DNA of 64,000 bases from Chryseobacterium lathyri (GTDB lineage Bacteria > Bacteroidota > Bacteroidia > Flavobacteriales > Weeksellaceae): assembly GCF_030812195.1 (NCBI RefSeq), contig NZ_JAUSSF010000001.1, positions 1,364,001-1,428,000 on the forward strand. Reading direction: 5' to 3'. The notes beneath the pieces were generated by a model. It saw only the letters and a program-made list of their open reading frames with translations, had not been told where the DNA came from and searched no databases. The translations under genes and the position numbers were made by a program. Shown here one piece after another: positions 34,002 to 42,653 of this stretch (the stretch's first letter is position 1; the number at the start of each line of letters is the position of its first letter).

Positions 34002-35456
34002 CTATTTTTTGATTCTTTCAGCAAGATCTTTAACGTATTTTTTTACTTCTTTATCAATTTTTGACACATCTTTAATGGTATCACAGGCGTACATGACCGT
34101 TGAATGGTCTTTTCCGCCCATCTCTTCGCCTATCTTTGTAAAGGTAGCATTGGTTAGCTCTTTTGAAAAATACATCGCCAATTGTCTCGGAAGTGCAATT
34201 TCTCTTTTTCTTGTTTTAGAAAGAAGCTGTTCTTTTTTGATTCCGAAATAATCACATACCACTTCCTGAATGTAAGGAATATTAATTACTTTCTTCTGAT
34301 TGGCAGCAATCTTATTGATCGTATCTTTCAGTAACTCAAGGCTTAAGTCTGTTTTATAAACAGTAGAATAAGCGATTACAGAGTTAATGACTCCGATAAG
34401 CTCTCTTACATTGGTCTTAGCTTCAGCAGCAAGGAAATCCAGCATATCACCTGGAAGAACAATCCCATCTCTGCTCAGTTTATCTACTATGATCTGTCTT
34501 CTTGTAGAAAGATCCGGTGATTTGATTTCGGCAGAAAGTCCCCATTTGAAACGGGAAACAATCCTTTCCTGAATATCCATGATATCCGCAGGTGCCTTAT
34601 CTGATGTAAGGATGATCTGTTTTCCGTTCTGGTGAAGATGATCAAAAATATGGAAGAAACTATCCTGTGTGGCAGATTTACCGGACAGGAACTGAATATC
34701 ATCAATGATCAAAACATCAACCATCTGGTAGAAGTTCGCAAACTCAGTCTGCTTATGGGCTTTCGCAGCAGAAATAAACTGCTGGATAAATTTTTCTGAA
34801 GACAGATAAAGCACTACTTTATCCGGAAACTGATTTTTCACCTCAAGACCTACAGCCTGTCCCAGGTGTGTTTTTCCCACTCCATATCCTCCGTGAAGAA
34901 ATAATGGATTGAAAGCAGTTGCTCCCGGTCTTTTAGCAATAGATCTTGCTACTGTAGCCGCAAATTTATTACTCTCTCCTTCTATATAATTATCAAAAGA
35001 ATAGTCAGACTTCAGGTTCGAATCTATATTTACTTTTCTTATTCCCGGAAGTACAAAAGGGTTCACAATATTTGCAGAGAATCCCTGCGGCATCGTTTCT
35101 TGCATTTTTGGGGTAGGAACGCTTTTTCCCTTCATATTCATAGTCACTGGCTTTTCCTCTCCGGTAGGCCTGTTTTCCATGACAGAGTACCATAATTTCA
35201 CTCCTTTTCCAAGATTTTTCTTCAGGGCAGCAGAAAGCAGGGATAGGTAATTATCCTCAATATATTCCTTGTAAAAATCGCTCGGCACTATAAGCGTAAG
35301 GTTATTGGCAACCAATGAAAGCGGCTGTACCTTATCGAATAGCATGTCGAAGGATTTTTCAAGCTTTTTAAGATCAGAATTGTCCTCAGCTGCGTTCAAA
35401 TTATCACGCATGAACTGAATGCACTTCTGCCATATCATCATTAAATTTTCATCCAT
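34002..35456 (-). CDS. dnaA: Chromosomal replication initiator DnaA
   Basis: 484 residues. Domain I (about 1-90) is followed by a short Pro/Met-rich linker, the AAA+ domain with Walker A GGYGVGKTH (189-197) and Walker B VLIIDDIQF (248-256), and the C-terminal DNA-binding domain with LPRQLAMYFSKEL and the signature GGKDHSTVMYACDTI. Neighbours are a thioesterase diverging upstream and a phosphatase downstream rather than dnaN or rpmH, and I found no cluster of TTATCCACA boxes here, so this is not evidently the replication origin. Confidence 0.98.
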   Translation of the reverse strand: MDENLMMIWQKCIQFMRDNLNAAEDNSDLKKLEKSFDMLFDKVQPLSLVANNLTLIVPSDFYKEYIEDNYLSLLSAALKKNLGKGVKLWYSVMENRPTGEEKPVTMNMKGKSVPTPKMQETMPQGFSANIVNPFVLPGIRKVNIDSNLKSDYSFDNYIEGESNKFAATVARSIAKRPGATAFNPLFLHGGYGVGKTHLGQAVGLEVKNQFPDKVVLYLSSEKFIQQFISAAKAHKQTEFANFYQMVDVLIIDDIQFLSGKSATQDSFFHIFDHLHQNGKQIILTSDKAPADIMDIQERIVSRFKWGLSAEIKSPDLSTRRQIIVDKLSRDGIVLPGDMLDFLAAEAKTNVRELIGVINSVIAYSTVYKTDLSLELLKDTINKIAANQKKVINIPYIQEVVCDYFGIKKEQLLSKTRKREIALPRQLAMYFSKELTNATFTKIGEEMGGKDHSTVMYACDTIKDVSKIDKEVKKYVKDLAERIKK

Positions 35457-35538
35457 ATTTATGCCCCGATTAATTCTTTGTTAGTACTTTTTGTAGAAGG
35501 AAGACAAAGGTCCAATTTTTTCTTTTCAAAAAAAAATA

Positions 35539-35570
35539 TTGCAGGTATTGATTATTTAAAAATATATTTG
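35539..35570 (+). promoter_or_regulatory. Promoter of the thioesterase gene
   Basis: TTG (35539-35541), 21-nt spacer and TATATTTG (35563-35570), 22 nt before the ATG at 35593. Confidence 0.7.
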
Positions 35571-35592
35571 TATGTATAAATAAGGACTAAAA

Positions 35593-36003
35593 ATGATACA
35601 CACAACCCACTCAATACGAGTACGTTACGGAGAAACAGACCCTATGAAATATGTATATTATGGCAACTATGCGGAGTATCTGGAAATTGGCAGAGTGGAA
35701 CTTTTCCGAAGCATAGGAATATCATACGATGAAATTGAAAACCAAGGAATTTGGCTTCCTGTTTCAGATTATAAAATTAAATACATCCGCCCTGCACTAT
35801 ACGACCAAAAATTAGAAATTCATACTTACGTAAAAAAAATTCCAGGGGTAAGAATTGAATTTGAATATGAAATTTTCAATGAGGAAGGGGTAAAGATCAC
35901 AGAGGCATCCACTACCCTGTTCTTTCTGGATGGAAAAGCCAACAAAATTATAAGATGTCCGGATTTTCTGATGAAACTTATTGAAGAGAATTGGAATAGA
36001 TAG
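35593..36003 (+). CDS. Acyl-CoA thioesterase, YbgC/4HBT hotdog family
   Basis: 136-residue single hotdog domain. The N-terminal catalytic segment RVRYGETDPMKYVYYGNYAEYLEIGR is the YbgC/4-hydroxybenzoyl-CoA thioesterase signature with the conserved Asp of the E-T-D motif. It hydrolyses acyl-CoA thioesters, substrate not determinable. It diverges from dnaA, has its own promoter, and is followed 93 nt later by pheA on the same strand. Confidence 0.9.
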   Translation: MIHTTHSIRVRYGETDPMKYVYYGNYAEYLEIGRVELFRSIGISYDEIENQGIWLPVSDYKIKYIRPALYDQKLEIHTYVKKIPGVRIEFEYEIFNEEGVKITEASTTLFFLDGKANKIIRCPDFLMKLIEENWNR

Positions 36004-36096
36004 CAAATCTTAAATAGAAGTACGATGTTTTTAAACTAATTTGCATATTTGTACTTCAATTAGAATTTTTAATATAATATACATTTATATAAACGT

Positions 36097-36945
36097 ATGA
36101 CGATTGCATTTTTGGGACCCCACGCAAGTTTCACACAACTTGCAGCCACACAGCTTTTCCCGGGGGAAGAACTTTTACCGCAGGCAAATATTCTGGACTG
36201 CTTTAATGCTGTTAATGATGGAGAAGCTGACAAAGCTGTTGTTCCTTTGGAAAACTCTATTGAAGGAACGGTTTCCATGACATTGGATTATTTATACAAA
36301 ACGCCTTCTATTAAAATTGAAGCGGAAGGGGTAATGCCCATTGCCCACCATCTGATGATCCATCCTGAGAACAGCCTGGAGGATATAGAAAAAATATATT
36401 CGCATCCGCAAGCTCTGGCTCAAAGCTTCCATTTTCTGGATACCCATCATAAAGAAATAACGAGACAGGATTTCTCTTCTACAGCAGCAGCAGCTAAATA
36501 TGTTTCCGAAAATAAAGATTTGAAAATAGCTGCCGTAGCCAACCAATTTGCCGCTAATCTGTACGGATTGAAAATCGTTCACCGGAATATCCAGGATTTT
36601 GAACAGAACCATACCCGTTTTATTGTCATTACCAAACAACAGCCTACCTATCATAATACCAGCCTTGAAGTACTGGGAGAAAAATCCGGCATGCTGATTA
36701 ATCTTCCTGAAGATCATGCTGGTGGGCTTCATCAGGTACTGTCAGTTTTTGCATGGCGAAAGATGAACCTCAGCAAGATTGAGTCACGAACACTGAAAAC
36801 AGGTCTTGGTAACTATTTTTTCTTTGTTAATGTAGTGGGAAAGTGGGAAGAAGTGCTTCACGGAAATGCTCTTTTAGAACTTCAGTCAATTCATGCGGAG
36901 GTAGATTTTCTGGGTAATTATAAAGAATTCCTCCTAGAAAGCTAA
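36097..36945 (+). CDS. pheA: Prephenate dehydratase
   Basis: Converts prephenate to phenylpyruvate for phenylalanine synthesis. 282 residues as in monofunctional enzymes: N-terminal FLGPHASFTQLAA, the pair NSIEGTVSMTLDYL and HPQALAQSFHFL, and NHTRFIVI with the catalytic Thr-Arg-Phe motif. The C-terminal ACT domain contains ESRTLKTGLGNYFFFV, a variant of the Phe-binding ESRP site, so feedback inhibition is likely. No chorismate mutase domain is fused. Confidence 0.95.
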   Translation: MTIAFLGPHASFTQLAATQLFPGEELLPQANILDCFNAVNDGEADKAVVPLENSIEGTVSMTLDYLYKTPSIKIEAEGVMPIAHHLMIHPENSLEDIEKIYSHPQALAQSFHFLDTHHKEITRQDFSSTAAAAKYVSENKDLKIAAVANQFAANLYGLKIVHRNIQDFEQNHTRFIVITKQQPTYHNTSLEVLGEKSGMLINLPEDHAGGLHQVLSVFAWRKMNLSKIESRTLKTGLGNYFFFVNVVGKWEEVLHGNALLELQSIHAEVDFLGNYKEFLLES

Positions 36946-37319
36946 AAATATACAGATATCATCAACTAACACTGCTTTTATGGCAGTGTTTTTTGTTTAT
37001 TATATGCCCTTTTTCAACATGATTCTTCAAAAATACTGACACAATTGTAATTTAAACTGTCACAAAATGTGACAATTAAGAGAAAAATATAAAATTGTAA
37101 TTCATAATGTAGAGATATGTTAATATAAATATCTATTTTCACTACGGATAAAATTTTAAAAAATATTGACACATAACCACATTACGAAGCAAGATATATC
37201 ACAAACAGGTTACATGCTTTAAAACATCAACACAATAATAAATAAATCGTTAAACAAATCACAATACAAGGCATGATTTTTGTATTTATCATTCCGAAAA
37301 CTAATTAAAAAAGCTACAC
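36946..37319. other. AT-rich gap between pheA and a secreted protein gene
   Basis: 374 nt without an ORF. It contains the pheA terminator, a small palindrome TGTCAC-AAAAT-GTGACA at 37058-37074 that could be a regulator site, and several TGACA words. No convincing promoter consensus was found for the downstream gene. Confidence 0.5.
36968..36995 (+). terminator. Rho-independent terminator of pheA
   Basis: AACACTGC (36968-36975) and GCAGTGTT (36983-36990) around a 7-nt loop, followed by TTTTG. Confidence 0.8.
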
Positions 37320-38027
37320 ATGAAAACTAAAATCTACAATTTGCTCTTAGCCTTATCTGCTGTTCCCGTATTTTCTCAAGTGGGAATCAACACGGCTACT
37401 CCAAGTGCCGCATTAGATGTAAACGGCACCATGAAGGTGCGTGATGTACCTGCTACTCCAGCCTTACCAGGTTATGAAATTTTAGTGCTTAATACCGGAA
37501 GTACACAGGTATCTAAAGCCAATCCACAATTACTTTATGACTCAACTGTTAATTCTTCCGTATATGCAGCGAAGAAAACTACCGGAATCGATCTGGTTAG
37601 TCTGGGTCTCTTTCCTAGCGGATTCAGAGCGGTCAACTTTTTAGCTTCTGAAAGAACAGTGGGATCCGCAGCACTATTCTCTGATACAGACAATACGTTT
37701 ACAATACCGTCTAATGGTATCTATCAGGTAGGATTTTCGTTCCGTTACGGTTCAGGTCTTCAGGCTGCCATACTTACGAATACGCCGGGTATTGGAATTT
37801 TCAGAAACAGAGCCGGAGTTGGTACTCTTATTGACAGCCGTGTATTCAGCGGCATAACAGTTCCACTTCTTTTAAGCTTAACTATTTCTGAAAGTACTCT
37901 CAATTCACTGTATTCGTTCCAGGCGGGAGATAAAATTTCATTCGGGCTTACCGGATCTTCTTTATTGGAAGCAGGAATTTTAGGAACTAGTATTGGATCT
38001 TTCTATATCTACAAAGTATCTAATTAA
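37320..38027 (+). CDS. Secreted beta-rich protein, C1q/TNF-like (unknown function)
   Basis: 235 residues with signal peptide MKTKIYNLLLALSAVPVFSQ and then VGINTATPSAALDVNGTMKV, the tail-fibre-like repeat opening found in many flavobacterial secreted proteins. The rest is beta-strand-rich with FTIPSNGIYQVGFSFRYG and ends SIGSFYIYKVSN, a pattern that recalls the C1q/TNF jelly-roll fold. Function unknown. It is flanked by a long AT-rich upstream region and a strong terminator, so it is probably a single-gene unit. Confidence 0.7.
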   Translation: MKTKIYNLLLALSAVPVFSQVGINTATPSAALDVNGTMKVRDVPATPALPGYEILVLNTGSTQVSKANPQLLYDSTVNSSVYAAKKTTGIDLVSLGLFPSGFRAVNFLASERTVGSAALFSDTDNTFTIPSNGIYQVGFSFRYGSGLQAAILTNTPGIGIFRNRAGVGTLIDSRVFSGITVPLLLSLTISESTLNSLYSFQAGDKISFGLTGSSLLEAGILGTSIGSFYIYKVSN

Positions 38028-38053
38028 CAGATAAATTTAATCACTCTGCACGG

Positions 38054-38090
38054 TTAATCCATCACAGAATATGTGATGGATTAATTTTTT
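38054..38090 (+). terminator. Rho-independent terminator
   Basis: TTAATCCATCACA (38054-38066), loop GAATA, TGTGATGGATTAA (38072-38084), then six T. The 13-bp stem is perfect. Confidence 0.88.
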
Positions 38091-38107
38091 ATCCTGTTAC
38101 ATTTATT

Positions 38108-38115
38108 TATATTTG
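38108..38115 (+). promoter_or_regulatory. -7 box of the DUF2339 gene
   Basis: TATATTTG, 14 nt before the ATG at 38130; the -33 region would fall in the T-run of the preceding terminator. Confidence 0.5.
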
Positions 38116-38129
38116 ATAAAAACTAAAGA

Positions 38130-40346
38130 ATGAGTGGATTTCTTGCAATCATACTGATCATTGTTATCATCTTTTTCATCTTCAACAATCTTAATCGTAA
38201 GATCGGAAAGCTTGAGAAAGAGGTTTCTGATCTACATTCGAAAATCAATCAGTCTCAACAAAATACAGATATCTTCCAACAGCAGCCGGCCAATGAAAAA
38301 ACTGCGGTTTCTCATCAAATACAGGAGGTCATAGCACCTGCAGCAAATACATCTGATGAACATCCCGCAGAACCTCAAAGGGACTGGCTGGAACCTGTTT
38401 TTGAGTTTTTAAAACAAAATATTCTGACCATCATCGGTATTTTCACGCTTGTTCTTGGGATTGGCTACTTTGTGAAATATGCTATAGACAAAAACTGGAT
38501 CGGAGAAACGGCAAGAGCTGGAATAGGCCTGGCAATTGGAGCCGGAATTATACTGGCAGGGCATTTTCTGAGAAAGAATTATGCTGTTTTTGCGTCTATC
38601 ATCACCGGAGGCGGAATTGCAGTACTTTATTTTACCACTACCATTGCTTTCCGTGAATATCACCTGTTTACCCAAAATACAGCTTTTATCATCACTACTC
38701 TTGTCACCATTATTTCTATTACCCTGGCCTATTATTATAAAAGTGAGGTCTTGATTATTTTTGCAATGCTGGGAGGATTTTCAGCTCCTTTGATGATCAG
38801 TACGGGACAGAGTAATTATCCTTTCCTCTTCACTTACCTTACCCTTCTGAACATTGGTATGCTCACCACTGCATTTCTAAAAAACTGGAAAAGCGTGGGA
38901 TGGACTTCATATATTTTCACTAATATTTATCTCTTCTTCTGGACTGTAAAACAACCAGAGCTGCTCAGTATTGTTTTTTATATCACCAATTATATTATTT
39001 TCTACATTTTTGCGCTTCAGGATCATATCAAAAAAAATATATTTTCACCTTGGGACACTTTAATGCTGGTCTTAATTAATTTTTCCAGTATCATTGGTCT
39101 AATTTATATCTTCCACACGTTAGGCTATGAGCCTGTAATTATTTTTCCCCTACTTTTTGCCGGAGTCAATGCACTGTTGCTTTTAAGAGAATATGGAAAA
39201 AGGAGTTTTGGCTTCAGCTACTCTATTTTTGCTGCGCTTACAATCAGCCTTATCACGATAGCTGTCGCCCTTCAGTTCAAAAGCCATCTTATTACCAGTG
39301 TTTGGGCTGTAGAAGCAACACTTCTTCTTTATATCTGGAAAAAAAACGGACTCAGCATTTTCAAAACATGCTTTTATGTACTTTTCCCGCTTGTCATCAT
39401 TGCGCAGATCATGACCTGGTCTGAATATCTGAACAAAGATAACATGGCTATTGTATTCAATCCGGTATTTTTAACGAGCCTGGTGACCGTTACCACAACG
39501 ATTGTGAATCTCTTTTTACTGAAAAAGATCAACGAGACACAGAAGCATGAGGACGGCTTTTTTGAAAATGTTTTTGCCATTATAAGTTATAGCGTTATAT
39601 ATATTGCCCTGCTGTTGGAAATTAGCTATCATATTTCGGATATGCACTGGCCGGCGGTCATAAGTATTGGTCTGCTGTTCAGCATTTATTATATTTTTGC
39701 ACTTATGATATTCAGGAAAAAGCTGGGTATTGAAAGTATTATCCAGACTGGACTTATTTATCTGCTGTTTATCCTTATTGTTTTAAACGCTTCATTTGTG
39801 GCATCAGCAGTTGTTACGGCAGTCTTACAGAAAAAACTTACATTCGGTTTTTATGCAATTCATCTTTTTCATTGGATTCCTTTTATATATATACTATGGA
39901 ATACAGCTTCCACATCAGATTTCTATAAAACAAAAATCTCTTACTGGATGATTTCCATAACGCTTGTTATTGCTATAAGCTGTGGCTTCTACCACACCTA
40001 CATTCTAAGCTCAGTCAATGATATTGAGCTTATATACAAAACAAAAGAACACTTTAACATTCTTTACCTTCCGATTATATGGGCTGTTCTTGCAAGTATT
40101 TTTATTTATACCAGCCTGAAAAGGAATATCCCCGAATACAGCAGGGTTGGCTTTGCACTTATAGGAATTATGGTCCTTAAACTTTACAGCTATGATGTCT
40201 GGCAGATGGATAATATTTCCAGAATTACCGCATTCATTATATTGGGTGTTATTTTATTATTAAGTTCTTTCACCTTCCAAAGGCTGAAGAATATCATAAA
40301 AAACATGGTGGATACAAAAAAGGAAGAAAAAGAGGAAAAACAGTGA
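38130..40346 (+). CDS. DUF2339 polytopic membrane protein
   Basis: 738 residues. An N-terminal membrane segment is followed by a short coiled coil (about 22-45), a Gln/Ala-rich linker, and then some 20 hydrophobic segments, a layout typical of DUF2339 proteins. The stretch WIGETARAGIGLAIGAGIILAGHF after the linker is characteristic. Function is unknown. The C-terminus is a charged Lys/Glu tail. Alone on its transcript as far as seen. Confidence 0.85.
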   Translation: MSGFLAIILIIVIIFFIFNNLNRKIGKLEKEVSDLHSKINQSQQNTDIFQQQPANEKTAVSHQIQEVIAPAANTSDEHPAEPQRDWLEPVFEFLKQNILTIIGIFTLVLGIGYFVKYAIDKNWIGETARAGIGLAIGAGIILAGHFLRKNYAVFASIITGGGIAVLYFTTTIAFREYHLFTQNTAFIITTLVTIISITLAYYYKSEVLIIFAMLGGFSAPLMISTGQSNYPFLFTYLTLLNIGMLTTAFLKNWKSVGWTSYIFTNIYLFFWTVKQPELLSIVFYITNYIIFYIFALQDHIKKNIFSPWDTLMLVLINFSSIIGLIYIFHTLGYEPVIIFPLLFAGVNALLLLREYGKRSFGFSYSIFAALTISLITIAVALQFKSHLITSVWAVEATLLLYIWKKNGLSIFKTCFYVLFPLVIIAQIMTWSEYLNKDNMAIVFNPVFLTSLVTVTTTIVNLFLLKKINETQKHEDGFFENVFAIISYSVIYIALLLEISYHISDMHWPAVISIGLLFSIYYIFALMIFRKKLGIESIIQTGLIYLLFILIVLNASFVASAVVTAVLQKKLTFGFYAIHLFHWIPFIYILWNTASTSDFYKTKISYWMISITLVIAISCGFYHTYILSSVNDIELIYKTKEHFNILYLPIIWAVLASIFIYTSLKRNIPEYSRVGFALIGIMVLKLYSYDVWQMDNISRITAFIILGVILLLSSFTFQRLKNIIKNMVDTKKEEKEEKQ

Positions 40347-40507
40347 GGGGCGGAGTTATTGTTTATTTAGAAACAGCTTATTCTAAATCAGAAATCCTAA
40401 CAAAAGTTTTTATTCCTAAACAATATTTAAAATATCATAAAAATTCATTCACATTTTGTAAAAATTAATTATATTTATCCAGTTTTTAACAGTTACATAT
40501 TCTGGTT

Positions 40508-40948
40508 ATGAAAAAAATACTCTATTCTTTTTTAATATTATCGTCTGCTGCACTATCTGCTCAGAAAAACCCTTCTGTAAAGTTTGCTGTTGCCAATGAT
40601 ATTGTCGGAACAGTTGGCATGTTTACTGCAAAGAAAGCCATTGTTCAGAGCTCAAATGTCTATAAGAGCCCTGCAGGGTTGCCTCAGGATCTAAAAAAAT
40701 ACAGCTTTATTGCAGAAAAAGGCCTCACGGAATTTAAAATCAAAAACGGTTATGAAGGTTTGGACAGGATATCTTTGGCCCAACTGAATTCACAGTATGG
40801 AGTGCCTGAAAACACACCGGTTTTTATTGAGGGTTATGAGTTTTCTGACAGTAATACGAAGATTTATGGCGATATAATGGGCAATGTAGAAGTTAGGGAT
40901 CACAATGGAAGGAAAACCGTGTTCCTAAGCACAAGCGCTCTAAAATAA
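40508..40948 (+). CDS. Hypothetical secreted protein
   Basis: 146 residues, signal peptide to about residue 18 (ALSAQ). I recognise no domain. The mature protein has short beta-like segments (TVGMFTAKKAIVQSS; YGDIMGNVEVRDHNGRKTVFL) and no cysteine. It ends before a bidirectional terminator and is convergent with rarA. Confidence 0.65.
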   Translation: MKKILYSFLILSSAALSAQKNPSVKFAVANDIVGTVGMFTAKKAIVQSSNVYKSPAGLPQDLKKYSFIAEKGLTEFKIKNGYEGLDRISLAQLNSQYGVPENTPVFIEGYEFSDSNTKIYGDIMGNVEVRDHNGRKTVFLSTSALK

Positions 40949-40972
40949 ATGACACGTAAAATAAAACTATAT

Positions 40973-41002
40973 AAAAAGGATACTTTGAAAGTATCCTTTT
41001 TT
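40973..41002. terminator. Bidirectional terminator
   Basis: AAAAAGGATAC (40973-40983) and GTATCCTTTTT (40991-41001) around TTTGAAA; serves the secreted protein gene (+) and overlaps the rarA stop (-). Confidence 0.82.
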
Positions 41003-42278
41003 AATATCTGTTATTCCATTTTTTCTTAAGTTCTTCATAGATCTTTTTTTCCGTAGCATTGTTTCCCGGCTGATAAAGTTTCACATCTTTAATTTCTTCA
41101 GGCAAAAAATCCTGTTCTACAAAATTTCCCTCGTATGAATGGGCATATTTATATTCTTTACCATAATCAAGATCTTTCATCAGCTTGGTTGGTGCATTTC
41201 TCAGATGTAAAGGCACTGGCAGATTTCCAGTCTGTTTTACAAGAGCTAATGCATCATTAATTGCCATGTATGTCGAATTGCTTTTAGGAGAAACCGCCAA
41301 ATAAACTGCCGTTTCGCTCAAAATGATCCTTGATTCCGGATTTCCTATAACATTAATGGCCTGAAAGCAGTTATTGGCAATCACCAAAGCATTGGGATTT
41401 GCCAGCCCTATATCTTCAGCTGCAAGAATAAGCATTCTGCGGGCAATAAACTTGATATCCTCACCTCCTGCAATCATTCTTGCCAGCCAATAGACAGCAC
41501 CATTCGGGTCACCTCCCCGCATAGATTTTATAAAAGCAGAGATGATATCATAATGCTGTTCCCCGTTTTTATCATAGAGCGCCATCGTTTCCTGAAGAAT
41601 TTCCAGGACATCTGAGTTATTGATTTCTTTTTTATCTGAATTCACATATTGATTAAGAACAAGTTCAACAGAATTGATCAGTTTTCTGGCATCCCCTCCT
41701 GAATACTGAATAAATGCCCCTTTTTCAGCAATCTTAAAAGAGGTTCCTTCATCCTTATTGAACCGCTGAGTAGCAGTATCGACTAATTCTTCAAGCTTTT
41801 CATAACTCAACGCTTTTAGAATATAAACCTGGCTTCTTGATAAAAGTGCGGATACTACCTCAAAACTTGGATTCTCTGTGGTGGCACCAATCAGAACGAT
41901 CCAACCTTTCTCAACAGCATGCAATAATGAATCCTGCTGCGATTTATTAAACCTATGAATCTCATCTATGAATAAAATGGGAGATTTCCCTGAAAACAGG
42001 TTTTGTTTTTTAGCATCCTCAATTACATCCCGTACATCTTTTACTCCTGATGAGACTGCAGAAAGTTTATAGAACTTCCTGCCTGATTTTTCGGAAATAA
42101 TTTCGGCCAGGGTTGTTTTTCCGGTACCCGGAGGCCCCCAGAGAATCAGGGAATTCAGTGCATTATTTTCGATCATTTTTCTGATCGTACCTTTTTCACC
42201 GGTAAGATGCTCCTGCCCCAGAACTTCGTCCAGAGTTTTAGGTCTTAACTTTTCGGCTAATGGAATATTTTGACTCAA
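41001..42278 (-). CDS. rarA: Replication-associated recombination protein A (RarA/MgsA)
   Basis: 425-residue AAA+ ATPase acting at stalled replication forks. Begins LAEKLRPKTLDEVLGQEHL; Walker A GPPGTGKTT at 48-56, Walker B DEIHRF at 105-110, sensor IGATTENPSFEV, and the C-terminal tetramerisation domain with RMLILAAEDIGLANP and HLRNAPTKLMKDLDYG. The start is a TTG codon (42276-42278), since no ATG lies before the conserved N-terminus. It diverges from yidD. Confidence 0.96.
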   Translation of the reverse strand: MSQNIPLAEKLRPKTLDEVLGQEHLTGEKGTIRKMIENNALNSLILWGPPGTGKTTLAEIISEKSGRKFYKLSAVSSGVKDVRDVIEDAKKQNLFSGKSPILFIDEIHRFNKSQQDSLLHAVEKGWIVLIGATTENPSFEVVSALLSRSQVYILKALSYEKLEELVDTATQRFNKDEGTSFKIAEKGAFIQYSGGDARKLINSVELVLNQYVNSDKKEINNSDVLEILQETMALYDKNGEQHYDIISAFIKSMRGGDPNGAVYWLARMIAGGEDIKFIARRMLILAAEDIGLANPNALVIANNCFQAINVIGNPESRIILSETAVYLAVSPKSNSTYMAINDALALVKQTGNLPVPLHLRNAPTKLMKDLDYGKEYKYAHSYEGNFVEQDFLPEEIKDVKLYQPGNNATEKKIYEELKKKWNNRY

Positions 42279-42302
42279 GATAATTTATTTTTAGGATAAA
42301 CG

Positions 42303-42328
42303 GTTTCAGGTTTTTTAGTCCCTGAAAC
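42303..42328. promoter_or_regulatory. Inverted repeat between rarA and yidD
   Basis: GTTTCAGG (42303-42310) and CCTGAAAC (42321-42328) flank a 10-nt T-rich spacer in the divergent control region; role unknown. Confidence 0.4.
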
Positions 42329-42365
42329 TTATAACAAAATTAAACTAATTTTAATTTTTTTACCC

Positions 42366-42373
42366 TATTTTTG
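42366..42373 (+). promoter_or_regulatory. -7 box of yidD
   Basis: TATTTTTG ends 7 nt before the TTG start codon, so the transcript would have almost no leader. Confidence 0.55.
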
Positions 42374-42380
42374 CATTGTT

Positions 42381-42632
42381 TTGAAACTTACATTCAATAA
42401 AATCATCAGTTTTCCTTTGGTAATTTTGATAAAATTTTACCAATGGTTTATTTCGCCCCTACTTCCCAAAAACTGCCGTTACGAGCCTACCTGTTCTCAT
42501 TATATGGTAGAAGCCCTTCAGGTGCATGGCATTTTCAAAGGGCTTTGGCTGGGGATTAAAAGAATTTCAAAATGTCATCCCTGGGGAGGCAGCGGTTACG
42601 ACCCTGTTCCCCCGAAAAAATTAAATCAATAA
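42381..42632 (+). CDS. yidD: Membrane protein insertion efficiency factor YidD
   Basis: 83 residues with the whole YidD pattern: [25 protein letters not shown] and then [13 protein letters not shown] at the C-terminus. It is a small membrane-associated factor thought to help YidC-dependent insertion. The start codon is TTG; no ATG is available before the conserved [13 protein letters not shown]. lgt follows 21 nt later, likely in one transcript. Confidence 0.93.
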   Translation: MKLTFNKIISFPLVILIKFYQWFISPLLPKNCRYEPTCSHYMVEALQVHGIFKGLWLGIKRISKCHPWGGSGYDPVPPKKLNQ

Positions 42633-42653
42633 CAAACTATTAAATTAATAGAA

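Noticed and set aside
33861..35592. Replication origin near dnaA
   Set aside because: No cluster of TTATCCACA boxes and no dnaN/rpmH neighbours were seen around dnaA.
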